Of a stretch of DNA of 64,000 nt, positions 47,996 to 59,229 are shown piece by piece. The first letter of the stretch is position 1, and every line of letters starts with the position of its first letter. Where the stretch lies: positions 3,893,501-3,957,500 of the forward strand of contig CAMQGK010000038.1 of assembly GCA_947000775.1 (NCBI GenBank). The letters run 5' to 3'. The stretch is from Pterois miles. Lineage: Eukaryota > Chordata > Actinopteri > Perciformes > Scorpaenidae. A program made the translations under genes and the position numbers. The notes beneath the pieces were generated by a model, which ran no database searches, had not been told where the DNA came from, and saw only the letters and a list, made by a program, of their open reading frames with translations.

Positions 47996-48779
47996 TCTCA
48001 CTATTTTCTGACATTTTCTAGAAGATATTTTATTTCAATGCAGCAGTTTCATGAAAACATCATTAATGTTATAAATAGGCTGCAGGTGAATATCCAGGAT
48101 CTTCTTTTATTTGAGATCTATATTTTATTGTCGTTTGGCTGCCAGATGTATGAAACACCAGCCGTGAACAGACGAATGGATGGACACTGAGAAAGTGTTT
48201 ACAGCAGCAAACGTAACATTGTGTAGAAATGAGGCAGAGAGAAACAGTGCGGCTGCTTCTGGATGTGAACATATCAGAGATTATTACCAGAGGGTCTAGT
48301 TTTGAGCCACACAATGATTGTAATAATGTGCTTGTAAAAATAAAAAGCACAATGAAAAGTGCCGCTGTGATGGAATCAGAGACATTCAGACAGAAGCCGT
48401 CACGTTCAGGTGTCAGAGGAGTCGTTGTGAGGAAAAGAAAAGCTACACAGAAGATTATCAGAGCATGAATGAGTCATTTTTATGGCCCCCGCTGGGCTCA
48501 TGGAGGCGTAACGGAGCTCCTCTTCCTCACAGCTGCAGCGTGGAGGCATGAACGTAACCTGACACACTGACGTTTCTTTTGTTTGCTCAGTCTAATGTGT
48601 TGTTCCTCTGATTCCTGGTAGTCCCTTTTAGACCAAATCTCTGTAGAAACACTTCAAGCCCGACGCCCGGGCTCAACCATGTACTGGTCTGCCTCTGGAC
48701 TCGCAATGGTTATTGACATCCAGCAGGCTCATAGCCATGCATTAAAGATATACTGAGGTCATAACAATAATGCATTCAT
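47996..48779. other. Unique intronic sequence
   Basis: No feature recognised. Confidence 0.5.
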
Positions 48780-48925
48780 GTTTTAACACCGCTGATTTCT
48801 TTAAGACATTACTGCAACGTGATTTTCAGGTTGTGGCGGCTCAGTTTTAAAGCTAGGGTGAAGATACAGGTCTCATCTGAAACTAGAGAACCTGATGAAT
48901 CCATCGGTACCGACCAGGTCAGACT
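48780..48925 (-). mobile_element. Family-1 MITE fragment
   Basis: Contains TGATTTCTTTAAGACATTAC, TTTTAAAGCTAGGGTGAAGA, and AACCTGATGAATCCATCGGT, matching the first part of the 3089-3994 copy. It ends in a short (CTA) run. Confidence 0.6.
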
Positions 48926-49979
48926 ACTACTACTACTAGTATTAGTACTACATACAGGTACTGTTTACTAGCCCTGTTTCTGTTGTGGGCTAACACTAAT
49001 AAAAAGCTATTAGAGTGAATATTTTCCTGTTTTTCAGAGGAGAGGAAGGATAGACTGAAACACACCAGTATTTAGTTTCCTGTTTCTTAACTTTCTGTAT
49101 TTCAGCACCTCCTCTGAACTTTGTCGGGTTTCTCAGAGGAGGATCGTGATTCTCTCGATCCAGGACCTCCTAGAACTCGTAGGGGCCTCAAACACAGAGC
49201 AGTCTTTACAGGACTCTCTGTACTGTGGTAAGCAGCTGTAGCCGTCCTCGAGCTGCTCTGACAACAAGATCAATGAGACACGGTGAATGTCGCCCAGGAT
49301 GCCATTTGGGTTCTAACTGGAGACATAAAAGAGCCCCCAGGCTGCCATATTGGCCCAAACACCCCCGCTGCTTATGGATCTACTTGTTTCCTTGTGAGAC
49401 CCCGCAGGGAAATATCCTTTCAAATAGTGAGACACTCATCTCCTGTGAAATATATATGCAGCGCCAGGTAATGAGGAGGTGCATATGTGCAGTGGCATTT
49501 CCACTACGGTGTGCAGACCTTCAGTACAAAGTGAAACGCACTCTGCGGTGTCAGGGCTTTGATAGTGATGGATAGAGGCATTGTGGCTGTAATAAGATAA
49601 AGCTACTGCATGTTGACATTTCTGTTATGGTGCGAGAGTCACGTCAGGCGAGTTCATAATGAAAACGAGACTGGGGAGTTGCAGCATGCACGAGGATTGC
49701 ATTTTTATCCGCCTGGTTTATATTCAGTAAACTGACAAACAGCACACAGCTGGGAGAGTCAGAGGCAGTCAGACCTGCTACATACAAGCATCAGTAATAA
49801 CAGACTGTCAGCATGATCACAACTACAGTCAAATACCTGTTAGTATTAAAGGTACTTTCATTTATGACTGTTGTAAATGTTTGTAACAGTGCCTCAACAC
49901 ACAACACACTGACTACGTTAATATTACAGTTTGATATTCCTACTAATATTCCTGTTTACATGCCAGGGCTGCACTTTGT
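48926..49979. other. Unique intronic sequence, possible conserved element
   Basis: 49270-49680 is repeat-free and of even composition, 600-1000 bp before brsk2 exon 2. Two overlapping + frames cross it without known motifs. A regulatory element is possible but not shown. Confidence 0.35.
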
Positions 49980-50260
49980 CAGCAGTCCTGTTTGTGATAT
50001 TCATGGATGGGATATGGAGGTGTGGTCGGGCGGAGGAGGGTTTGCAGTTTGCAGGATCTCATCGCTATTTTTTTGCAGATGATGTGGTCCTGTTGGCATC
50101 ATTGGTTTGAAGTGGCTGAGATGACGATTAGCACCTCTAAATATGAGGCCATGTTTCTCAGCAGGAAACCGATTGATTGTCTACTCCGGGTTGGGAATGA
50201 GTCTTTAGCCCAAGTGAAGAAGTTCAAGTACCTCAGGGTCTTGTTTGTGGGTGAGGGGAC
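49980..50260 (+). pseudogene. LINE reverse-transcriptase relic next to brsk2 exon 2
   Basis: A decayed piece of a non-LTR retrotransposon polymerase. The catalytic box reads FADDVVLLAS at 50072-50101 in one frame. After a deletion, a second frame continues with EVAEMTISTSK, AMFLSRKPIDCLLRVGNES and QVKKFKYLRVLF. This order (FADD box, then ISTSK.EAM.LSRKP, then VGNES..QVK.FKYLGVLF) is that of a very common fish LINE. The FADD box and the downstream part are out of frame with each other and there is an internal deletion, so the copy is dead. The LINE clade is not assigned. It ends about 30 bp before the brsk2 acceptor. Confidence 0.85.
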
Positions 50261-50290
50261 TCACACGCCTGATGAAATGAATTTTATTTG

Positions 50291-50298
50291 TGTTTCAG
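50291..50298 (+). promoter_or_regulatory. 3' splice acceptor of brsk2 intron 1
   Basis: The sequence TGTTTCAG directly precedes the coding match. A short T-rich tract (attttatttgtgtttcag, from 50281) supplies the pyrimidines. The AG at 50297-50298 leaves GT as the first two exon bases, which matches the phase-1 boundary expected inside the GQT-G codon of BRSK kinases. Confidence 0.88.
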
Positions 50299-50393
50299 GT
50301 CTGGTGAAGTTGGGCATCCACTGCGTCACCTGTCAGAAAGTCGCCATAAAGATCGTCAACAGAGAAAAGCTCAGCGAGTCGGTTCTTATGAAG
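50299..50393 (+). CDS. brsk2: brsk2 exon 2 (SAD-A kinase N-lobe), internal coding exon
   Basis: This 95-nt exon encodes 31 whole residues plus the last two bases of a glycine codon. It begins G-LVKLGIHCVTCQKVAIK and ends in ...LSESVLMK. BRSK2 is a neuronal, LKB1-activated Ser/Thr kinase of the AMPK-related family, acting in polarity and at synapses. Visible parts are the last Gly of the glycine-rich loop, strand beta-2 (LVKLG), the VAIK box with the ATP-binding Lys, and the start of helix C. The CVTCQK stretch fits BRSK2 better than BRSK1, which as I recall reads CITGQK. The acceptor is tgtttcag/GT (phase 1) and the donor is AAG/gtaagac (phase 0), both canonical. Flanking exons were not found, so both flanking introns are long. 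The a or b teleost paralogue cannot be decided. An upstream LINE relic is in frame with the exon. Confidence 0.93.
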
Positions 50394-50400
50394 GTAAGAC
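50394..50400 (+). promoter_or_regulatory. 5' splice donor of brsk2 intron 2
   Basis: AAG/GTAAGAC is close to the vertebrate donor consensus. It follows the codons for L-M-K, after which BRSK proteins continue V-E-R-E. The next exon was not recognised in the remaining 13 kb. Confidence 0.88.
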
Positions 50401-50464
50401 AGTTTCTTGAAGTCCTGACTAAAACCTTTTGAGATGAATCGTCTCATTTGTAAAGTTCTTTTAT

Positions 50465-50745
50465 GATCAGGTTGTATAGTTTCAATGAAAAAATATTAAG
50501 TCTCATTTTTGAAACATATAGTTTAATTAAAAATACATATAGTTTAATGTTTTAAAACAATATACTTTCATTTTTCAGTTTTTAAAAAACATTTTATTAG
50601 CATACAACCTTTTTTAAAAGTATATAGTTTCATTTTTAATTATATAGTTTATTTAATTATATATAGTTTTAATTTTTTAATATATATTGTTTCTTTTTTT
50701 TAAACAATGTATAGTTTCATTCAAAAAAAATATTTATATAAATAA
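50465..50745. repeat. AT-rich TATAGTTTCATTTTTAA degenerate repeat
   Basis: TATAGTTT recurs about eight times with A/T-only spacers, starting about 70 bp after the brsk2 donor. Confidence 0.7.
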
Positions 50746-51716
50746 TATAAAACAGCTGCTCACTGTATTTTTTAATCAAACTAATAAATAAATAGCGACA
50801 TAGTTGGGGACTATTTTCAGCGGCGGATTAATCCACATGTGCTCCAGTGAGTGTTGGAGGCAGCAGGACGGTGAGTCAGAATAAACTAGTGTGTTGATGG
50901 TGATGAAGGAACAACAGTGAGGCTCACTGATGTGTTTTAATGGAAGAGATATCAGGCTGTGATACAAACGTCATATTAGTTAGTGGATACAATCACTGCT
51001 AGTAAAATAATAACGCACATTGCCAGCGTTATCCTGTTATATTAAATAAATGTAAGAATATTTCCAGTCAGTTGTTTGACAGAAGAAGAGAAGGCAGGAA
51101 ATAGCCCAGAATGCAGCAGGTCCAGTTTGATTTTGTTTCACCCACTCATTGAATGCAGCTGAATGCAGCTCAGACCACAGCAGTTGTTTAGCTCCTGCTC
51201 TTTGGTATTATTACTGTCACCATCACTTCTCTGCCCACCTACACCTGGAGCAAACAGCTGGATGAGTCACATCTGCAGCTTCCTGGGAGGTTGACTCATG
51301 TGCAGCCGTCAGTGTGTGGAGACATTTTTCATCCTTTTGGTTTTTTCTAATGTTTTACTCAGGTTAATGCATCACAAGCGTCAATCTGCCAGCAGAAGCT
51401 CTGTTTAACCTTACAGTCATTTCCTGAGAAGTATGACTTTACAGCAGAGCAACACTTGGCAGAGCTGTGAGATATAATTTCCTAGATTGTATTGGTCCCT
51501 TCAGTAACATGTAAAAAGGACTTCTGAGTCTCTAAGTGCTGATTTGATGGACTCCATTACCATTTTCTGCACTCCTATATTCGCTCTCTGTCACACACAC
51601 ACCTTATGGAGAGTTGGAGCATTTCTCTGTGTAATAAGTAGTGTTTTCTGCTGGATTACTCTCATGTTCAGACATTTTTGACAAGACTGTCTCATCACAG
51701 CTCCTCTATTGATCCG
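50746..51716. other. brsk2 intron 2 sequence
   Basis: No feature recognised. Confidence 0.5.
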
Positions 51717-51717
51717 G

Positions 51718-51748
<31 letters not shown>

Positions 51749-51760
51749 TGCACGCACGCG
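51717..51760. repeat. (GCAC)n microsatellite
   Basis: About ten ACGC units, once broken by ATGC, ending ACGCGTC. Alternating purine-pyrimidine. Confidence 0.93.
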
Positions 51761-51864
51761 TCTGAAAATTGTCCAAATATGGTGGAAAATTGTCAAAAAT
51801 AAAATCTGAAAAAAGGGCAAAAGAAAGGCCAAAAAAAGTCATTTGGCCACTGTGACCATTGGGA

Positions 51865-51962
51865 TCACTGACCGGATGGCACTGCGGTAGCGCTGCCACC
51901 ATTTTGGACTGAAAGCACCACTGAGTCTGTGTCCATGGACGTCTGTAAATCAGAGGATCATT
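51865..51962. repeat. Dispersed repeat, first block
   Basis: CACCATTTTGGACTGAAAGC and CCATGGACGTCTGTAAATCA match 37580-37660. It follows an A-rich stretch of the 10-12 kb type. Confidence 0.5.
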
Positions 51963-53310
51963 TCTTTGTTCCCCTCTGTACCCGACCATCCACTCTGACA
52001 CTAAATTACACTCATTACACTAAAATAAATGACCTGCGGTGACAGTTTACTGTGTTGCACTTCTTTCCCACAGTGATTGCGACAGCACCAACTTTTTTTT
52101 TCTCGTGTCATGACAGCACAACGCGCTGGTGTATTGTTATTTTCTCACCTCCGTCAGATAATCAGCCGTCAGCCTGTTTCTAACGAGATGTGAGCGGAGG
52201 AGCTGAAGGCAGCAGATGCTTCGGTTTCCTCTCAGCTGGTATCGAGCTCTGGTTTCCCTCCGTCTGCCCACGACGCCAGCCGATCCCTCCTCTCTCTCTG
52301 TCTGTCTGGGGGGTTGCCCCGGTACCTTCCTCTAATCTTTCCCGCCTCTGTCTTATTTTAGAAGATGCTGTTGTCATGGCAACAGGCAGCGACTGGCTTG
52401 TGTTATGCCCGTTGTTCTCACACAATGAAGTCTAAAATATATCTAAATAAAACGCTAAAAACCAGCGAGCATGTTTAAAACATGACGTTGCTCTGCTCCA
52501 GTTGGCATTTTGAAGAGGCCCCATTTTGTTTGACATTTTCAGAGGGCTGCAGGTTTACTTTCTTCTGTTTCTTTGCTGCTTTTAACTTTGCGCAGCGTTG
52601 GATGTTTTTTTTTTTTTTTTTTTGAGGTTTTGCATAAGAATGTGTCGTCTGTTCACAATACATGACACATTTACATTTCCCTTGTTCATTGTTGCACATG
52701 AAACCTTTTAAAGGAATAACCCAAGTCATTTCCATATAAATACATTTCTTTATTCCCGACTGATACAGTTTATATCCAATACTGAAGCTTCTCCACTGGC
52801 TGCACTAAACTTTCATTGTCCAGTAAAACCAGTAAAACTAGAGGTAATCTCTATAAATGGATATCTGCATCTGAATGCAGAATCTGGCAGCAGTGTGACA
52901 AGATTTTCATCCCTGGTTTTCATTTGTAGTCCGAGTAGTATTGACCAATCATGTTTGAGCATTTTTTATGTATTTATTTATTTTTTTAGGGGTCTCAGCT
53001 GACAGGATTGCTCAGATAAGGCAGCACGTTTCTGTCTTGTTAGCATTGTGACCTCTACAGACCTGTGCTAGCAAACACACTTTACCTGCCTCGGAGCTTT
53101 CAAGCCAAACTTTGACAACTGTCAACAGCCAGAACAGTCCACAGGGATGTTTTTTTTTTTATTTTATTTTACATGCACAGTGTGATCACTGAGGTCGTGA
53201 GCTTTGGCTTTACATGGCAAATGATCCTTTTATACAGCGGGAGTAGGAATTACACAACACCTATAAAATCGTACAGTGTATGTCCAGCTGGGCTGGGTGA
53301 TAAGGTCGTC
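51963..53310. other. brsk2 intron 2 sequence
   Basis: Contains the 52605 poly-T and another T run at 53149-53160. No exon recognised. Confidence 0.5.
52605..52624. repeat. Poly-T run
   Basis: About 19 T. Confidence 0.85.
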
Positions 53311-53560
53311 TTGGGGCAGCCATGGCTCATAGGGTAGGTCATCTACCAATCAGAGGGTCCGTGGTTCGGTCCCCCGCTGGTCTGGTTACATGTCGAGTGC
53401 GAGACACTTAACTCCAAGTTGCTCCCGAAGGCTGAACGCTGGTTTGTGAATGAGTATTCAGATTAGATTGCGATGGGCAAAGTTGGCACCTTGCATGGCA
53501 GCCTCTGATATCAGCGTATGAATGGGTGTGAATGGGTGAATGCTGACATGTTATGTTAAG
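53311..53560 (+). mobile_element. tRNA-derived SINE
   Basis: Starts TTGGGGCAGCCATGGCTCAT, with box B GGTTCGGTCCC at 53363. The body GCATGGCAGCCTCTGATATC and TGGGTGAATGCTGACATG follows. The usual tail is replaced by a scrap of the 31-bp TTAAATGTTAAATATAAGTG repeat. Confidence 0.78.
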
Positions 53561-53608
53561 TTAAATGTTAAATATAAGTGTTGATGTTAAGTTAAATGTT
53601 GTTTTGTT
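53551..53608. repeat. Echo of the 31-bp array
   Basis: GTTAAGTTAAATGTTAAATA then TAAGTGTTGATGTTAAGTTA, matching a variant unit near 47885, joined to the 3' end of a SINE. Confidence 0.75.
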
Positions 53609-55002
53609 AATGGAAACATTACTACCCTAAACAGTCAGTCCTTCTTAATAATATGCTGTTTAGAGTGATTCTCAGTTTATTAAATGATGAAAAATAAGTG
53701 TCCAGTATGTTTTCTATAGTGATAAAATAGAGGTTACGTCTGACAGTATTTGTTTGGCCCCCGGCAACATTTGGGGTTTCTCGTGTGGCGCCCCAGAAAA
53801 AATAATTGCCCACCCATGGTAGAAATGGTCGTTGATCGAACCACCAACCTCATTGTAATCGCTCCTGATTGGTCAGACCAGAACACTGTATTGTTGCTGG
53901 CAACTTCACGCCTGGTAGCTGGAACGCCGCTCTGACTGAGTGTAAATGAGTGAAAGAGAGGTAAAGCTTTGTGGATAAAAGCGCTACACAAACGCAGCCT
54001 CCAGAAACTCAAACGTCATCCAGCAGAAATCTGGAGGAGGAAGACGTCACTCTGCTGCCGCTGCTGCGACACTGTTTGATAGAGGATATGGAGGAAAGAC
54101 AAATCCTGCAGACTTGTGTTAACATCATGAACGTATTCCTGTCTCCACCACACGTCCCTCTGTGGTCTCTTCCTCTGTCATGTGCTAATGTGTGCATATT
54201 TCTGCAAACATGTCACTGCATGTCCAGCCTTGTATATGAGTCTACCAGCTTCCTATAGCCATCATGCACACGTACGTGTGTGCATACGTGCGTACATGTG
54301 TGCCTGTGTTTCCTGGTGAGAGGAACAGCCTGACATTTTCAGCACTACTGCAGAGATCAGCACCTAACAGGCTGCAGCATCACCCGCCTGGCAGCCAGAT
54401 GTCAGACCTGGTATTTATACCAGAGTGTCTCTGCTGCTAATGGAGCGTCTCATTAGAGGAACCACAGGTGGAGGAGGATCCTGAGCTGCTAGCATTAGCG
54501 GCTAACAGACAGAGGACTCATTATCAGCAGTGGAGGAAGTGCAGTTCGTACACTGCAGGCTGACTCACACACATGATACAGTATTTGGCAGAGCTGAGAT
54601 GAATTTAGATCTATTTTCAGTTTGTCATTTCTATCACAGAAGGCCCCTCTGCTGCTGTTTCCCAGTGTCAGCCATGTTCCATTACATGTTTTAAAATGAT
54701 AATGATAAACATGAAACTTTCATACAAATTTCAGCATTGGAAACCAACACCTGGAGGCGCCCTTTAGCAACAGTACGCGATGAACCGGGCTTTCAACTAA
54801 CTCCAAGGTAAACCCACCGGCGGCGTTATTTGACGGTCGCGTTAGTGACGTAGTATTAATAGTGTGAGAGTCCGTTCAGGGTGGGAGGGGAGGTGGACTG
54901 GTCAGACAAACATAGGACTGTCAGTCCTGACAGTAGATCGCTGTTCATGTCACGGGTGAAACCATTCATGGTTATTTTAACCCAAAACATAATGTTTTCC
55001 CT
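53609..55002. other. brsk2 intron 2 sequence
   Basis: 53610-53830 (GCCCCCGGCAACATTTGGGG) may be repeat-derived. No exon recognised. Confidence 0.45.
54268..54305. repeat. Alternating ACGTACGTGTGTGCATACGT stretch
   Basis: A short purine-pyrimidine alternating run. Confidence 0.6.
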
Positions 55003-55225
55003 AAACCTAAAGAAATTGTAGTTTTATTGCCTAAACCTAAAGAAGTTGTAGTTTTGTTGCCTAAACCTGAAGAAGTTGTAGTTTTGTTGCCTAAACCTAA
55101 AGTTGTAGTTTTGTTGTGTAAACCTAAATAAGTTGTAGTTTTACCGCCTAAACCTAAAGAAGTTGTAGTTTTGTTGCCTAAACGTAAAGGAGTTGTGGTT
55201 TTGTTGCGTAAACCTAAAGAATTCC
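55003..55225. repeat. 30-bp tandem array
   Basis: About seven units of CCTAAACCTAAAGAAGTTGT+AGTTTTGTTG. One unit is shortened, one has TTTTACCG. It yields a minus frame of Leu-Gly-Asn-Lys-Thr repeats, which is not a gene. Confidence 0.92.
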
Positions 55226-55849
55226 TTTTGTTTGTGTTGAAAATGTGATATTTCATTCAGTTTAACATGTTAGAACGTGAAGTTTAAAGTTTCATTTTCA
55301 TCTTTACAACATAGAAGGTTCAGGTATCAGCCTTGAGAACCTATTATTACTGTAGACGTCTTCACCTCGTCGTCCTTGTGGACGTCTTCATGTCTTCGTC
55401 GTGGATGTGTGACGCCTTTGGGATGGTGACGGAGCAGATGACAGATGAGTGAAAGGAAGCTGATTACAATCCACCCCAGAAGAGAGCATCTGTCCTCCCA
55501 TGATGCACCACTGACCTTAATCTGCTCTTCGTCACGCTCTCCGTTGGGATTACAGAACCACCACTGGCCTGATGTTCATGAGACATGGTGGACGGGTGTA
55601 TCATGGCCAAAGAGGAAACCATTACATGTTGGAGTGGATCAGGATCATGGGGCAGAATCACACATTATGTTTGACCTTCATGAACACTGTGAGAACAGCG
55701 TTTGACCTTGGCGGAGGACGAGTTGTCAGCGTGTTCACGGTCTCTGAGGAGGCCATGAAGGCTGCTGGTCATCAGACGTCTGGGTGAATAAACCCGGCAC
55801 AACGCCTGGTCGTTACCCAGCAGCACCGGCTGCAGCGGCCACAGGACGA

Positions 55850-56155
55850 ACTGAGGAGACGCTCCCTACTGATTGGCTTGAGCTGAGGAGAAGCTCCCTG
55901 CTGATTGGCTGATCTGAGGAGAAGCTCTCTGCTGATTGGCTGATCTGAGGAGAAGCTCCCTGCTGATTGGCTGATCTGAGGAGAAGCTCTCTGCTGATTG
56001 GCTGAGCTGAGGAGACACTCCCTGCTGACTGGCTGAGCTGAGGAGACGCTCCCTGCTGACTGGCTGAGATGAGGAGACGCTCCCTGCTGATAGGCTGAGT
56101 CGAGCAGACACTCCCTGCTGATTGGTTGAGCTGACGAGACGCTCCCTGCTGATAG
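55850..56155. repeat. 31-bp tandem array
   Basis: About ten units of CTGATTGGCTGATCTGAGGA+GAAGCTCCCTG. Left units carry GATCTGAGGAGAAGCTC, right units GAGCTGAGGAGACGCTC, so there is a variant gradient along the array. Confidence 0.93.
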
Positions 56156-56184
56156 ATGTCCTGTCTACAATTTTTTCCTCAAAC

Positions 56185-56845
56185 CTACCATCTTGTTTCC
56201 TTTCTTTTCATTTCCTGTCCTCTCCTGTATCCTTTCTTTTCCTCTCCATTCCTTTCCTTACTCTCCTGTATCCTCTCCTTTTCCTTCCTTCCCTTTCCTC
56301 ATTGCTATTCCTTCCTTCCTCTCTTTTCCCTCTGTCTTTTCTCTTCTTTTTACCTTTCCTTCCTTCTTTCATATCTTCTGTCCTCCTCTTGTGTTCTTTC
56401 CACTCATCCTTTCCTCTCTTCACCTCTCCTTTCCTTCTTTCTCTCCTCTTTTCCTTTCCTTTCTTAAACCTCTCTCTCCTCCCATCTTTTCTAATCTTCT
56501 TCCTTTCCTACCTACTCTTCTTTGCTTCTGCTTCCCTGTCATCCTTTCCTTTCCTTTCCTCATCCTTCATTAATTTTGTTTAACCCCTCTTTTCTTTCCT
56601 TTCTTCCTTTCTCTCTCCTCTCCTCTCCCCTTGTTTCCTTTCTTTCTTCTTCTGCTCCCCCTCCTCTCTTCTCTCCTCTACTTACCCTTCTTTCCTCTTT
56701 TCCTCTCCTCTCTTTCTTTCTTTCTTTCTTTCTTTCTCTCTCCTCTCCCCTTGTTTCCTTTCTTTCTTTCTTCTTGTGAATTTCCTCACTGTGGGACCAA
56801 TAAAGGAATATCTTATCTCTTATCTTCCTTTCTTTCTTTCTGACC
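56185..56845. repeat. Pyrimidine tract (TTCC/CTTT), 660 bp
   Basis: CTTTCCTT, CCTCTC and a TTTC run (56709-56740) on the + strand. Frames in it are Ser/Phe/Leu low complexity. A SINE tail is embedded at 56775-56820. Confidence 0.95.
56775..56820 (+). mobile_element. SINE 3' tail fragment
   Basis: GTGAATTTCCTCACTGTGGG and ACCAATAAAGGAATATCTTA match the end of the SINE at 15193. It sits inside the long pyrimidine tract. Confidence 0.65.
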
Positions 56846-58282
56846 GTGATTGGACGGTGGAGCGTGGAGGGGCTCTCCTCCTCCATCAGCTCTCCCGCTC
56901 TCTTCCAGGACGTCATAGCAACAGATGGCGGTTTGATTACGGCGCGGATGTTCCAGTTTATCGCCCCTCAAGGCCCTCGGCTCTGGATCCTGCTTCAATT
57001 AAATGGGGATTTGGAGGCGGCGCCGTAACCCGAGTGGCTCCTCGTAATTCATTAAGAGGAGCATCACGCGTGGAGGTGTTGAACAGGGAGGGATGCTGGC
57101 GTGAGTCAGGACCCCTGAGCCCCTCGTAGTGACATCAGCAGGAACGTAACACCTGCTCGCCATGTTGTCATGTTTTGATTTTCACTTTAATATCTGAATG
57201 GACAGATCAGGCGACTGACAGCTGCAGCGCCGTAAAGATGGATGTATGGATATGCATTTCTTCCTCACTATGCAAATGAGGGGCATGTCACTCTTTTGCA
57301 TAATGTTATTTATTTATTTATTTGATTATTTTTGATTTTGGCAGGTTCCATCCTCCATACCGCTGGTGGCCAGTGTGTTGTGATTTCATGGCTGGAAGCT
57401 GTGTGTGATCTGAGGTCGTACCTGAAGCAGTGTGTTTGTGATCAGCTTTGTTTATCTGTTGCTCCTCAGTGAACCAGTCGGTGTGTTTAGACGGTGTGAC
57501 TCACTCTGAACGAAGCCATTTAGATCTGCAAGGCCTGAGTCACCGTTCAGATAGCAGATCGTCTCAGAGAGGTCACCATCAGTCTTCCCCAGCTGTCTGA
57601 CTTCCATTCCGCTCTGCTCATGTCTTAGAAAATCTGAGGAAACAAAACGTGGAGAAATCAGACCTGAGCAGGCCCACCACTTCATCTGCTCTCTGGATTT
57701 GTGGTCCGAAGTTCTGTCATATTGTTTCATAACATCTTATTATTTCATTGGAAGCAGGAGCAGTCCAGTAGTCTCACTTTACTCCATGTATGTTCCCTAC
57801 TCATACACCGGATGATGGGCTTACTCTGTTATCTGAGCTGTAGTTCCTCCATCATTTACAATATCTATCCCAGCTGCCGGGGGCAGTAACTTGTTACAGA
57901 TGTCATCTTATGGTACGTTCACCCCAAGTGCGAAGCAAACTTTTTGCACGGCACAATTATATACACAGTCAACACAAAGAGGCGAATATATGCAAAATGG
58001 CGCCGGGCGATGCAACTGTGGTAAATATTCTCATCACTGAAGTTGAAATATTTCAACGCTGTGTGGTGAAAGCCTCTCAGCGTTGAGATTGTCCTCCTGT
58101 GGTCATTGACGTCCTGACGTTGAATCAGAAATAAATAAATCTGTCTGTGGTCACCCAGAGCTACGATAGTACATCATATCTGTACGGAGACCGAAACCAC
58201 AGACTGTGATAGAAACAACAACTTTGCTGCCGGATTTATGACCAGATGACTTTATGTTGAATGTTGATGGAGCAGCTGCATA
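56846..58282. other. brsk2 intron 2 sequence
   Basis: 56900-57130 has a moderately CpG-rich stretch with a 117-codon + frame (56776) lacking any known motif. Confidence 0.45.
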
Positions 58283-58465
58283 GACTGACTCTGATCCAAC
58301 CAAACTCCATTCAGAAAACAAGCATTTTAAAAGTTGCTTGTCGTCTTGCTGACAGACGGGACATCAGTTCAGACTTTTTACTAATCAGCATCATTATATA
58401 GCTGTTTCAGCATCATTTTGATCTGTTTATTGCTATTAAATCACAGCTCAATCTGTTTATTTTGG
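58283..58465. repeat. Dispersed repeat, copy 2 of 2
   Basis: Counterpart of 5166-5345, with the same orientation and the same block order, and an extended TTAAATCACAGCTCAATC end. Here it is not beside family-2 sequence. Confidence 0.6.
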
Positions 58466-59229
58466 GTTCATACCTCAGTAGCAACGTGGCTGCTAGATCC
58501 AGTCAGTGTAATGTGTCTGGATGTGAATACAGCTCACCGTTGGGTGATGACATGAACCCAGGCATTTGGTTTTCTGACATATCTGGGACTTCACCAACAT
58601 AAATAAAGCATCAACAGTGTTTTTTTTTTTTCTTCCATGGTTGATGGAGGAAAGTTGTTGGTATCTATGAAGACAAGCTCCTCCTCCTCTCTGGAGCATC
58701 TAGAGCAAATGAACGCTGATGATACCAACAGTTTAACTCGCATAAGTAAAGCGAGGCGAAAATTTGCTTCCTGGCTGTTTTCTAGTTTCACCTGATGATC
58801 TACTTTGACTCTAGCTCTAAACCTGAACTTACTATAGCCTCTGACATACAGTAAAGTTGGTTGGGATCCTCACGATCACACAGGTCTCTGAAGGTAATGA
58901 TTTAAAAAACTGTAATACAACGTCTTGCTTACAGTGTGGCAGGATATTGAATTGCATCCCCTATATCATGATACGTATCATATCTTTAGATTCTTGCCAC
59001 CACAGCCCTCGTAAACTGCTCTTCAGGTGAGATGCAAGGTGGTTTTCAGTGCGTTGTGAGACAGGTTGGGATGGCACAAACACTCTGTGTTAACTTATTA
59101 TCTGGTTGGCGACCAAGAGCACCAGTGGTCCCAGCGTCAGCAGGTCTCACACACCGTAGACTTAGTGTGGATGTGTGAATTACATGTCTTGGTGTTGGGG
59201 TTGAGCAGCTCAGACATGCAGACAGTAGA

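Noticed and set aside
54972..55256. Gly-Leu-Gly-Asn-Lys-Thr repeat protein, or telomere-like CCTAAA repeat
   Set aside because: A 30-bp tandem array. CCTAAA occurs twice per unit with other sequence between; the vertebrate telomere unit is CCCTAA.
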